Origin: Pectinatus frisingensis
GTDB lineage: Bacteria > Bacillota > Negativicutes > Selenomonadales > Selenomonadaceae
Direction of reading: 5' to 3'
DNA: 64,000 nucleotides
Assembly: GCF_015732285.1 (NCBI RefSeq)
Contig: NZ_WIQU01000032.1
Span: forward strand, 62,626-126,625
The notes beneath the pieces were generated by a model. It made no database searches and was not told the origin of the DNA. It saw nothing but the letters and a program-made list of their open reading frames with translations. Shown here piece by piece: positions 17,231 through 25,849 of the stretch; the stretch's first letter is position 1, and the number at the start of each line of letters is the position of its first letter. A program made the translations under genes and the position numbers.

Positions 17231-18544
17231 GTGCTTTTTTCACCGGTTGGCAGTACTGATCCGATAAGAGATGACTTTGACGGACCTATGCTGCATATAG
17301 TAAGATATTACAAGCCTAAGAAAGTATACTTGTTTTTTACTGCAGAAATGGCAAAACGTGACTACAAGGATAACATATATGAATGGACGTTGCAGCAACT
17401 TGACCCGGCAATGCAGATAGGAAAAATTTATCATGAAGATATAACTGATCCGCAAATTATGGATAAATTTGATAAATATTATCCAAAAGACATAGAAAAA
17501 ATATATAAAGAAAATCCTGACTGCCAGATAATTGTCAATGTTACCTCGGGAACTGCCCAAATGATGACTTCAATACGTATTTTTGCAGCACAGGCAGATT
17601 TCCCGATAAAGCTTATAGCTGTGGATACTCCAGCAAAAAAATCTAATCATAGTAAGCCTGTAGATGATAATTATGATAAGCTGCTTAGCTGGGAAAATAA
17701 TTTTGATAATGAAATAGATAATGCAGATGTTGTTTGCCGATGTAAGGAGATTAAGCACGACAATATAAAAAAAGCAATAATCAAAAGTATCATAGAAAAA
17801 TATATAGAAGTATATGACTACAAAGGTGCACTTATGGCTTTGCAGCAGGCACCTGGCTTTTTCAGTAGACAGCTGGGAACAATACTGCAGGGAGCCGATT
17901 ACCGTCTCCATTTAGAACATAATAAAGCACAGATAAGTTTTAATAATACAAATGTGGAATATAAGGATGTATATCCGGTACAGGCTAGCGATTGCCGTGA
18001 TATATTTGAGTACATACTGCATTTACAAAAACTAGGTGAAAGAGAATATTTACTTGAATTTGCCCAGGGATTTTCACCATTACTATTCAGATTGAGTTAT
18101 TCTTTTTTGAAAAAAATATTGAAAGTTCCCATAGATGAATATATACGAATTGATAAAAAACATGTGAAACATTATGATGAAGTAAAATTGCCTGATAAAT
18201 ATAAAACTGAATTGATAAAAGAATTTCATATAATAAATTATAAAACACCGCTTAATACAGCAAATCTTTTACCAATAATTGCATATGAAGCAGTACAGCA
18301 AAAAAAATTCGATGGTTATGAAAAAATAAACCGGCTCAGAAAATTTGAGGAAAGTGTACGGAATATTGCTGCCCATGAAATAAGTGCTATTTCAAAAGAA
18401 ACCTTTAAACGTGATGCGGAAACAACATGGGAAAAAATTATTACGGATTTTAAATCTTTATATCAAATAATATTTCATGGAACTGTTGATTGGGATAGCT
18501 ATGATGCCATGAATGAAAAAATAATGCAATATCTCAGATTATAA
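17231..18544 (+). CDS. csm6: CRISPR ancillary RNase Csm6 (CARF-HEPN)
   Basis: A protein of at least 437 residues. The N-terminal CARF domain, which senses cyclic oligoadenylate, begins LFSPVGSTDPIRDDFDGP and has VNVTSGTAQMMTS. The C-terminal HEPN ribonuclease domain has RNIAAH, an R-x4-H active site. Activated Csm6 cuts RNA without sequence specificity. The start is unusual: the GTG at 17231 is 22 bases past the only good RBS (GAGGAG, 17203-17208). The reading frame continues upstream as IIKECVLFSPVG to ATT codons at 17213 and 17216, which are well spaced from that RBS. A non-ATG start, possibly ATT, is therefore likely. Confidence 0.9.
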   Translation: MLFSPVGSTDPIRDDFDGPMLHIVRYYKPKKVYLFFTAEMAKRDYKDNIYEWTLQQLDPAMQIGKIYHEDITDPQIMDKFDKYYPKDIEKIYKENPDCQIIVNVTSGTAQMMTSIRIFAAQADFPIKLIAVDTPAKKSNHSKPVDDNYDKLLSWENNFDNEIDNADVVCRCKEIKHDNIKKAIIKSIIEKYIEVYDYKGALMALQQAPGFFSRQLGTILQGADYRLHLEHNKAQISFNNTNVEYKDVYPVQASDCRDIFEYILHLQKLGEREYLLEFAQGFSPLLFRLSYSFLKKILKVPIDEYIRIDKKHVKHYDEVKLPDKYKTELIKEFHIINYKTPLNTANLLPIIAYEAVQQKKFDGYEKINRLRKFEESVRNIAAHEISAISKETFKRDAETTWEKIITDFKSLYQIIFHGTVDWDSYDAMNEKIMQYLRL

Positions 18545-18568
18545 AAAGTAAAATCAGGAGATGTTATA

Positions 18569-19567
18569 ATGAGCTTTGCCTATATTACAGAAGATGGGGC
18601 TCGGATACAGAAAAAGGGCAATAAATTTATCATTGGCAGAAATTTAGAAACAATAATGGAAATACCAGCAGAAATACTGGAAGGATTAGTACTTATTGAA
18701 GATGTACAAGTATCTTCACAGGCAATAGTCGAATTGTTAAAACGAGGTATACCTGTCACATGGATATCATCTATTGGCAAGTTTTTTGGAAGATTAGAAT
18801 CTACTCAGCATGTAAATGTATTTAAACAAAAACAGCAAATGTTGCTGCAAGATTTACCATTTTCATTGGAATTAGGTAAAAAAATTATATTTGCCAAGGT
18901 CCATAATCAAATTATAGTGCTGCGCCGCTATAACCGTCGAATGCAATTAGAAAATATTAGTAGAATAATAAGAAATATTTTAGCGACAAGAAAAAATATT
19001 AATTCAGCAAAAACAAAAGAACAACTTATGGGTTATGAAGGGATAATCGCCCGACTTTATTTTGAAGCACTGGGGGAAATTGTTCCTGAAGAATTTGCTT
19101 TCACAAAAAGAAGTAAGCAACCACCGATTGATCCTTTTAATTCGATGATTAGCTTTGGCTATACACTTGTAATGTATGAAATATATACAGCTATCGTTAA
19201 TCAGGGACTTCATCCCTATTTTGGTTTTCTACATGCACTTAAAAATCATCATCCGGCGCTTGCTTCTGATTTATTAGAAGAATGGCGGGCTGTTATTGTT
19301 GATTCTTTGGCATTAAATCTAATTAAGCATAAAGAAATAACACTGGATCATTTTCAGCCGCCTAGTGATGATAATAATGGCATTTATTTAACACGTGAAG
19401 GAAGAAATATATTTTTAAAAGCTTATGAGAGAAAAATGCGTACAATAAATAACTATCAGGATAGTAAAAAATCTTATCGGCATACATTAAATTATAGTGT
19501 ACAGGCCTATTCACAGGCATTAATGGATGAGAATGTAAATATTTATAAACCTATATTTATTCGATAA
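18569..19567 (+). CDS. cas1: CRISPR integrase Cas1
   Basis: A 332-residue metal-dependent integrase that joins new spacers to the array. The expected metal ligands are Glu157 (MGYEGI), His222 (GFLHAL) and Glu237 (SDLLEEWR). The N-terminal beta domain and helical C-terminal domain have full family length. CAGGAG upstream supports the ATG. It follows csm6 by 24 bases and precedes cas2, so adaptation and interference genes are in one cluster. No reverse transcriptase is fused or adjacent. Confidence 0.95.
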   Translation: MSFAYITEDGARIQKKGNKFIIGRNLETIMEIPAEILEGLVLIEDVQVSSQAIVELLKRGIPVTWISSIGKFFGRLESTQHVNVFKQKQQMLLQDLPFSLELGKKIIFAKVHNQIIVLRRYNRRMQLENISRIIRNILATRKNINSAKTKEQLMGYEGIIARLYFEALGEIVPEEFAFTKRSKQPPIDPFNSMISFGYTLVMYEIYTAIVNQGLHPYFGFLHALKNHHPALASDLLEEWRAVIVDSLALNLIKHKEITLDHFQPPSDDNNGIYLTREGRNIFLKAYERKMRTINNYQDSKKSYRHTLNYSVQAYSQALMDENVNIYKPIFIR

Positions 19568-19605
19568 AAGTATGCTATAATAAATAATTATGGTAGGCAA
19601 ATAAA

Positions 19606-19923
19606 ATGGATAATAATGCAGATGAAAATGAATTTGTTGCTATTGATGATAGACGCTATATAATACTGGCAATTTATGATATTGTCAACGATAAGCGCAG
19701 AAGTAAAATGGTCAAATGTCTTGAGGGGTTCGGAGTCCGAGTGCAAAAATCAGCTTTTGAAGCTTATTTGACGAAAAAAAGCTATGAAAAATTAATGAAT
19801 ACAGCAAGCCATATAATTGATATCAAAGAAGATTCGCTGCGTGTATATTTGCTTGCAAGTCATACTTCTGTGCGCTCATGGGGCAAGGGGCATGATCATG
19901 TTGAAGATGTTATAATATTTTAA
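19606..19923 (+). CDS. cas2: CRISPR adaptation protein Cas2
   Basis: A 105-residue Cas2 that bridges Cas1 dimers in the spacer integration complex. The first beta strand is IILAIYDIVNDKRRSK with the conserved Asp25. The N-terminus carries about 17 extra residues before it. The RBS is weak (GGTAGG) and a TATAAT-like element lies just upstream, so it may also have its own promoter. It ends 133 bases before the first repeat. Confidence 0.92.
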   Translation: MDNNADENEFVAIDDRRYIILAIYDIVNDKRRSKMVKCLEGFGVRVQKSAFEAYLTKKSYEKLMNTASHIIDIKEDSLRVYLLASHTSVRSWGKGHDHVEDVIIF

Positions 19924-20056
19924 TCCGCGCCGCACTGCTGATAGCAATGTTTTTAAGTTGATTTTTTAGGAGAGAAGCTTATTGAAAGCAAAAAAAATGA
20001 TCCGCGCCGTAAACAGACAAACTGATTCAGTATTGTCAGGCATCCCAGGGCACAGT
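19924..20056 (+). promoter_or_regulatory. CRISPR leader
   Basis: Non-coding stretch between cas2 and the first repeat. It contains a 10-base word, ATCCGCGCCG, twice (19923-19932 and 20000-20009, 77 bases apart), GC-rich in otherwise AT-rich surroundings. The leader is placed here because repeats are identical at this end and degenerate at the other, which is the normal polarity of spacer acquisition. Confidence 0.65.
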
Positions 20057-21585
20057 AATAAAAACCATTAACCCCTGTAGGGGACGAAAACTATAATCGT
20101 GTTATCATTAAAAGTAAAGCTATTGACAACAATAAAAACCATTAACCCCTGTAGGGGACGAAAACAATCGACAAATATGCTTAATGTACCCTGCTAAATC
20201 ATAATAAAAACCATTAACCCCTGTAGGGGACGAAAACTTAAAAAATATAAAGGTGTTATTGAACACGGTTATCCAATAAAAACCATTAACCCCTGTAGGG
20301 GACGAAAACTATGCGCTTGCGAATGGAAGAAAGGAACGTAACAGAAGAAATAAAAACCATTAACCCCTGTAGGGGACGAAAACGTTATTACTCTCCTTCT
20401 TGCATTTTTTTGGATTTCTTAATAAAAACCATTAACCCCTGTAGGGGACGAAAACAACAAGGACACAACGTATAGCGTCAGTTTTTCCACAATAAAAACC
20501 ATTAACCCCTGTAGGGGACGAAAACTTAAAAATATTCATCTCTTTTTAAATTTACATTTTCTAATAAAAACCATTAACCCCTGTAGGGGACGAAAACTAC
20601 TTTAAACATTTAAAACGCTCCTTTAAATTGTTTTAAATAAAAACCATTAACCCCTGTAGGGGACGAAAACAACTTTTATAATAGTGGATACAGCTCCACC
20701 TATTAACAATAAAAACCATTAACCCCTGTAGGGGACGAAAACTCAGTTGTTTATCAACGATTATTGCAGATACAGTATAAATAAAAACCATTAACCCCTG
20801 TAGGGGACGAAAACGTCGTACAGTGCGTTGGTAGAAACAATGTTGCCGTAATAAAAACCATTAACCCCTGTAGGGGACGAAAACAAAAATATTTTTGAAA
20901 TTGCGGCAAATTGGCACGAAATAAAAACCATTAACCCCTGTAGGGGACGAAAACTATCTCCTGCTGTTGCGGCTCCCATATATCCTGCTGTAATAAAAAC
21001 CATTAACCCCTGTAGGGGACGAAAACTATCTGACAGTATTTCTCCTACTGCTTGCCAACCAGATTAATAAAAACCATTAACCTCTGTAGGGGACGAAAAC
21101 TAATTTTTTCTGTACATCCTTCTTCATCAATTTCCGTAATAAAAACCATTAACCCCTGTAGGGGACGAAAACAAGTCATTATTTTCACTGGCAATATTAT
21201 TTTTTAATAAAAACCATTAACCCCTGTAGGGGACGAAAACTTTTTAACAAAAAATACTTATAATTAGCATTTATGTCAATAAAAACCATTAACCCCTGTA
21301 GGGGACGAAAACTTCTAGGTCGATAACTTCAACATCGCCGAGGTATTCGTCGGCCAATAAAAACCATTAACCCCTGTAGGGGACGAAAACTTAGCTAACA
21401 TTTCGATGATGTTAGCTTTTAGCTCTTAATAAAAACCATTAACCCCTGTAGGGGACGAAAACATCTGACTCATTTCTAATTTTGTGCCTGCAATTCTTAA
21501 TAAAAACCATTACCCCCTGTAGGGGATGAAAACTCATATTCGGATCCGTCAGATCCCCAGCTTTCAATAATAAAAACCATTAACC
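20057..21585 (+). CRISPR. Type III-A CRISPR array, 21 full repeats plus a truncated one
   Basis: Repeat length is 35 bases: it opens AATAAAAACCATTAA and closes CCCCTGTAGGGGACGAAAAC. The centre CCCC-TGTA-GGGG can form a small hairpin, and the last eight bases ACGAAAAC fit a type III crRNA 5' tag. Full repeats begin at 20057, 20131, 20203, 20275, 20349, 20421, 20491, 20563, 20636, 20708, 20780, 20850, 20920, 20992, 21066, 21138, 21206, 21278, 21356, 21428 and 21499. The repeat at 21066 has one change and the one at 21499 has two. A final partial repeat (21569-21585) keeps only the first 17 bases. The 21 spacers are 33 to 43 bases. Short open frames across spacers are artefacts of the array. Confidence 0.98.
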
Positions 21586-21678
21586 TTGAACGAACATTTC
21601 CATTTCATGAGGATATATGGGTAAAATTTAAGAATCAATAAATTTTTTGACAAAATAAAGAGACTGCTACACATAAAC
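21586..21678. other. Array-to-IS junction
   Basis: AT-rich stretch after the truncated last repeat. Its end (GACTGCTACACATAAAC, 21662-21678) is the left terminus of a dispersed palindromic repeat interrupted by the IS. Confidence 0.5.
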
Positions 21679-21739
21679 TGATATGCTCCCCCTATAGGAG
21701 ACAATGAAAAAATAAATTGTCAACTATAGAGGGATTTCT

Positions 21740-22425
21740 ATGTCAGTTAAAACTAAAGCAACTCCTGAAGACAAGATTAAACTGGTGGAACAATATATGT
21801 CTGGAGAAATTAGCCAGCATGAGATCAGTCGAATTACTGGATTAATGGTCGCATCGATTCAGGATTGGATATGTAAATATAAAGCGGAAGGATCTGTTGT
21901 TTTCTTATCAACGAGTAAAAATCGGAAATATACGCCTGAACTTAAGGGGAAAGTGGTAAAAGAATATCTCTCTGGAAATGGGAGTTTATTAACGCTGTGT
22001 GAAAAATATAAAATTCGTTCCAAGACTCAAATCCTTCGTTGGATTAAGATGTATAATCGTCATGAAGAATGTACTCGTCTACTCATCGAGGAGGACATCG
22101 AAACATGACGAAAGCACGCAAAACCACGCAGGAAGAGCGAGTAATAATTGCTAAAGAGTGCCTTGCAACCGACAGAGATTATGGCGAAATTGCGGAAAAA
22201 TACCAGGTAACCTACCAGCAGGTTTATGCCTGGACAAATAAATTTGCTGAATTAGGGATATCTGGTGTGGAAGACCGGCGAGGCAAACGTATAAGCCAAC
22301 AAGAACCACGAACCGAAGAAGAAAGGCTCAAAATCAAACGGAAAATAAACGTATCGCACAGTTCATTGAAACGATACATAGGGAAACCCCGGATAAGGGT
22401 TGCCGGCGTATCCGGGATGACTTAG
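21740..22425 (+). pseudogene. IS3 OrfA, frameshifted
   Basis: Two overlapping frames together make one OrfA. The first (21740-22108) has the HTH ISQHEISRITGLMVASIQDW and a second HTH with GNGSLLTLCEKYKI. The second (about 22069-22425) continues with MTKARKTTQEERVIIAKECL and YQQVYAWTNKFAELGI. In intact relatives these form a single reading frame, so a frameshift lies near 22080-22095. The C-terminal coiled coil expected after EERLKIK is missing, pointing to a deletion near 22340. Confidence 0.75.
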
Positions 22426-23084
22426 CCCATGATTATAATACAAAGATAAATGACAAACGCGTGTTGAGAATATGTTGGCAACTTGCTATAAAATCAACGA
22501 TTAAATACAGCAATCATGGTTGTACCCGGCAAGCTGCTAAGCCACAGCATATAGCGGAAAATATTTTAAACCGTAACTTTAATGCCGATAAGCCGAATGA
22601 AAAATGGCTGACCGACGTGACAGAATTCAAGTATTATATAGGACCTGAAAAACACAAGGTTTATCTCAGCGCCATCCTAGATCTCTATGACCGCCGGATC
22701 GTTTCCTTCATCATACGTGATTACAACAACAACCAATTGGCATACGATACCTTTCATGCAGCCGTAACGGCCAATCCGTCAGTTTACCCGTTATTTCACA
22801 GCGACAGAGAATTTTCGTATACCAATCGAACATTTCATGGGATGCTTGTAAAAGCCGGGATGACGCAGAGCATGTCTCGGGAGGAAAATGCATTGATAAC
22901 GGCCCAATGGAAGGCTTTTGGGGGATTTTGAAGCGGGAACGGTATTATGAAACGTTTTATGGATAGAGAGTCTTTAATTAACATGATTAAACGTTATATA
23001 AATTATTACAACACGAAACGAGTACAACGAAATCTTGGTGTCTTGACTCCATGTGAAAAACATGAGATGTATTTAGCCGCATAA
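22344..23084 (+). pseudogene. IS3 OrfB (DDE transposase), frameshifted
   Basis: The frame from 22344 reads NKRIAQFIETIHRETPDKGC, then the rve integrase core with WLTDVTEF and LDLYDRR (the two Asp). It shifts frame near 22878-22890: the continuation CIDNGPMEGFWGILKRER, which carries the catalytic Glu, is in another frame. A further indel near 22948 is needed to reach FMDRESLINMIKRYINYY and the C-terminus NLGVLTPCEKHEMYLAA. The N-terminal part is missing. Transposition by this copy is not expected. Confidence 0.8.
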
Positions 23085-23291
23085 AAAAATGTCAGCAACT
23101 CATTTATTAGGGTCGCTGACAACAGAAATGATTTTATATATTTCATTGTTCACTTGACGGGTAGCAGTTCAAACACGTTTCTTCATAAATGTTAACCACC
23201 TTTCCTTTGTCTACCCTTGGAGGGGCAGAGAACCGCTTTAGCGGTGACGGCTGCATCTTTATGAAATTAGTGTCGTTTGTGCGACAGTCCA

Positions 23292-23402
23292 TTTTGGCTG
23301 CAAATAGATGCAGCTAAGTTTTTTATGTGACTTAGAGAATAATTTTTTATTACTCCTGTATCCGGTGCCGGATGGTTCAAAGCAATATAACGAGGCGAGG
23401 AA
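23292..23402. other. Gap with small hairpins
   Basis: After the repeat terminus lies GGCTGC, AAATAGAT, GCAGC, then TAAGTTTTTT, a possible rightward terminator near 23296-23325. ATCCGGTGCCGGAT (about 23359-23372) is a short palindrome. No gene is seen. Confidence 0.35.
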
Positions 23403-24584
23403 TCAGTGACAGTAATTTTTTACTCTGTCTAAAATAGGTTTTTCTAGTAAAAACCACGATAAAGAGGCCACGGTATAAGCTGCTATTATAACTGCTAAAC
23501 TTCCTATAAGCCAGTCGGTGATGCTGGCAGTTCCTTTTGTTGTGCCAGAGTAAAATATTGCGGCAACAAAGATATAATGCCAGATATAAAGGCCAAAGGA
23601 AATTTTGGCTGTATAAGAAAAAAATGGATTGTCAAATAAATGACCAATATGTTTTGAAAGCGGTATCACTGCAATAATAAGAGCAGCACAGCCGGAGAAG
23701 AGCGGATAATGATAAGGCTGGTTTTGTATACTGATAGCAAATTCAGGTATAGTTGAAAAGAAAAATAACATAATAATATAAGCAGATATACCTAGTAGAG
23801 ATAAAATGTCGAATAAATTACGTTTTTGCATATAATTATATAGTTTTGGGGTACGTTCAAACCATATGGTTATGCCTGCCGCCGCTATGCCCAGCATATA
23901 CTGAGCGAAAAAACCTATAGGATTATAATTTGGCATCCAATATTTTGCACCACCTACTATACCATACTGCCAGCCGCGATTTATATTATCTGGTTGGCAG
24001 TATATTTGAATGGCGTGATTAATTAACAATACTATGATTAATGCCAGTAGCCAGTAAAATACTGCGTGATGCTTATAATGCTTTTGGGAGAAAAATAATC
24101 CAAACATGAATACAGGCAACAAAATATAGGTAATGACTTCAAAGCTTATTGACCATAATGGACCATCCAGCATTGTAGGGAAAAATGTTTTGTAGTTGAA
24201 ACCGGATAAAAAGGTAAAAGCACTGAAAAATCTTAAAAACCTATTTGGTTGTTCAGGAATGATAAACAATTCTAAAAGAAATGTAATAGCCAGGACTGAG
24301 TAAAACGCCGGAAGTATTCGCGCGGCTCGGTGAATAAAAAAAACATGAAGATTCGGCATTGCTTTATCGTCAAGATATCGAAGCCAAAATCTTCGTGATA
24401 ATAGTGCACCGCTCAACACAAAAAAAATAGTCACACATGACTGTAAGGAAGACAGGCATGTGTGGTGGATAAATTCAATGTTGGGATTTGTAAAAGCTGT
24501 ATTATATGTCTGGGAAAGATGATGCAGGATAATCATAAGACAGGCACAAGCCCTTATACCGTTAAGACCGGATAGTTTGGACAT
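23403..24584 (-). CDS. Acyltransferase 3 family membrane protein
   Basis: A 393-residue multi-pass acyltransferase of the OafA/YrhL group, which O-acetylates cell-surface sugars. The family signature at the N-terminus is LNGIRACACLMIILHHLSQT, with the His of the acyl-transfer motif. About ten membrane spans follow, and LWSISFEVITY is a conserved later motif. The frame is open to 24635, but AAGGAG upstream of the ATG at 24584 and the family N-terminus MSKLSGLNGIRA favour the shorter start. The target polymer is unknown. Confidence 0.88.
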   Translation of the reverse strand: MSKLSGLNGIRACACLMIILHHLSQTYNTAFTNPNIEFIHHTCLSSLQSCVTIFFVLSGALLSRRFWLRYLDDKAMPNLHVFFIHRAARILPAFYSVLAITFLLELFIIPEQPNRFLRFFSAFTFLSGFNYKTFFPTMLDGPLWSISFEVITYILLPVFMFGLFFSQKHYKHHAVFYWLLALIIVLLINHAIQIYCQPDNINRGWQYGIVGGAKYWMPNYNPIGFFAQYMLGIAAAGITIWFERTPKLYNYMQKRNLFDILSLLGISAYIIMLFFFSTIPEFAISIQNQPYHYPLFSGCAALIIAVIPLSKHIGHLFDNPFFSYTAKISFGLYIWHYIFVAAIFYSGTTKGTASITDWLIGSLAVIIAAYTVASLSWFLLEKPILDRVKNYCH

Positions 24585-24613
24585 CTTTATAATACTCCTT
24601 TGTATAGATGGTA

Positions 24614-24958
24614 TTAAAAAAATGGAATGTGGCACCAGAGCAGTTCACTGCCGGAATGTATATTCAATTGCAACTTTTCCAAATCAATCGACTCATCAAG
24701 CTCTTTAAAAGCAGCGGCCAATAATTCTTTTTCCTGCCATTTTAAAAATCTGATATATACTGTGCGCCAGTCGCCAAATTTTATCGGCAAATCCTGCCAG
24801 CCAGAGCCGCTGCGTGCGACCCAGACAATAGCATTTATTAATTTACGCAGTTGTCGATGAGAATGCCCAAGCTCTTTTTTTAATTGTTTTGGTAAATATG
24901 ATTCTATATTATGCCATTCAAAGTCAGTCAACTCATATTTTCTTTGCGAAACAATCAT
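24614..24958 (-). pseudogene. IS5-family transposase fragment (DUF4096-type N-terminus)
   Basis: 114 codons. YELTDFEWHNIESYLP and the segment AIVWVARSGSGWQDLPIKFG are the conserved N-terminal part of IS5-family transposases. The match ends near residue 95, and the tail SGSELLWCHIPFF is not family sequence. No OrfB/DDE part is nearby, so this is a remnant. Terminal inverted repeats were not found. Confidence 0.8.
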
Positions 24959-25022
24959 ATCTTTACCTCGAAAATCAATTTATAAATCATGCCATTGAAA
25001 TATAGCATATTCAATTTTAATA

Positions 25023-25817
25023 TTAAACAAATCTTTTGCTGAATAAATCTTTTAATCCGATGTCAGGATGATGGTAGCGTTTGCGACCCTTGGTACGGAT
25101 ACCAAGTTCAATAGATTTTTCCGGACATATATGCAGACAGGCGAGGCATTGTGTACAAGAATGCAGCCACTTTGGTGAACCTGCCTCAATAATTATATTG
25201 GCCCGTGGACATATTTTTGCGCATAGACCGCAATCGGAACAATTGCCGGACAGGCTGAATTGTTCATCCAGTTTTTCGGGATGACTATTATATCTGCTGT
25301 GAATAATTTTAGAAATGAGATTGAAATATTCATGGGCAGATACTGTTTGATGTGATGATATTTTTTCAGCAATAGAATCTAATTTATCGTCAGCAGATAA
25401 TAATCTTTTCAACATTTTAGATCTGGGTGGTAAATCGTTAAGTGGTAAATAGATAGAAACCATATCAACATAGAACGCGGCATGTAATTTTCCATGCCTG
25501 TTTTCAATGATTTGTTTTAATTCATGAAATGCGTTGCTTATATAATGAAAACCGCAGGTAATTACTGCGAAAACATAACTGGTTTGTGATAAATCCAATT
25601 TGGATAAAAATTCTTCGACTAATATCGGCAGGGCAAAAAAATGAAGCGGCAGAACTAAACCAATACTGCCCTTAGGAGTAATTGCGGTTTCTTTTATAAT
25701 GTCAGGAATTGAATACAGTGATACGTTCGTTTCGGAAAGTGATAATTTTTCAGCTAATTTTTTGGCTGCATGCAGAGAATTACCGGTTGCCGACAAATAG
25801 TAAATCGTAATAGACAT
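25023..25817 (-). CDS. EFR1-type flavodoxin-ferredoxin protein
   Basis: 264 residues. The N-terminal flavodoxin-like half starts IYYLSATGNSLHAAKKLAEK, where the loop normally binds FMN phosphate. The C-terminal half carries two 4Fe-4S motifs, CSDCGLCAKICP and CTQCLACLHICP. This combination is the EFR1 family, probably an electron carrier between an unknown donor and acceptor. It is 32 bases downstream of the flavoprotein gene at 25850, in the same direction. Together with the PadR gene they form a likely redox-response operon. Confidence 0.88.
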   Translation of the reverse strand: MSITIYYLSATGNSLHAAKKLAEKLSLSETNVSLYSIPDIIKETAITPKGSIGLVLPLHFFALPILVEEFLSKLDLSQTSYVFAVITCGFHYISNAFHELKQIIENRHGKLHAAFYVDMVSIYLPLNDLPPRSKMLKRLLSADDKLDSIAEKISSHQTVSAHEYFNLISKIIHSRYNSHPEKLDEQFSLSGNCSDCGLCAKICPRANIIIEAGSPKWLHSCTQCLACLHICPEKSIELGIRTKGRKRYHHPDIGLKDLFSKRFV

Positions 25818-25849
25818 GAGATTGCACCTTCAATATTAGAAATTAATAT

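Larger units (their letters stand above)
21679..23171 (+). mobile_element. IS3-family (IS150-like) element, inactive
   Basis: About 1.49 kb. The ends are imperfect inverted repeats: TGATATGCTCCCCC with GGAGACAATG on the left (from 21679) and CATTGTTCACTTGACGGGTA with GCAGTTCA on the right (to 23171). Both ends are flanked by AAC (21676-21678 and 23172-23174), a 3-bp target duplication as expected for IS3 elements. Transposase genes inside are broken by several frameshifts and a probable internal deletion. Confidence 0.8.
21662..23289. repeat. MITE-like palindromic repeat interrupted by an IS
   Basis: The left terminus GACTGCTACACATAAAC (21662-21678) matches in inverted orientation the right terminus ending TTTGTGCGACAGTC (about 23276-23289). 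Removing the IS and one copy of its target duplication leaves about 132 bp, close to the 136-bp copy at 59813-59948. The inner part contains an imperfect hairpin, AACCGCTTTAGCGGT. Confidence 0.65.

Noticed and set aside
20791-21003. Minus-strand open frame across the CRISPR array
   Set aside because: It is built from repeats and spacers 11 to 13; the apparent phage-like words come from protospacer content.
24614-24958. Intact IS5-family insertion
   Set aside because: Only the N-terminal part of the transposase is present, with no DDE domain and no terminal repeats.
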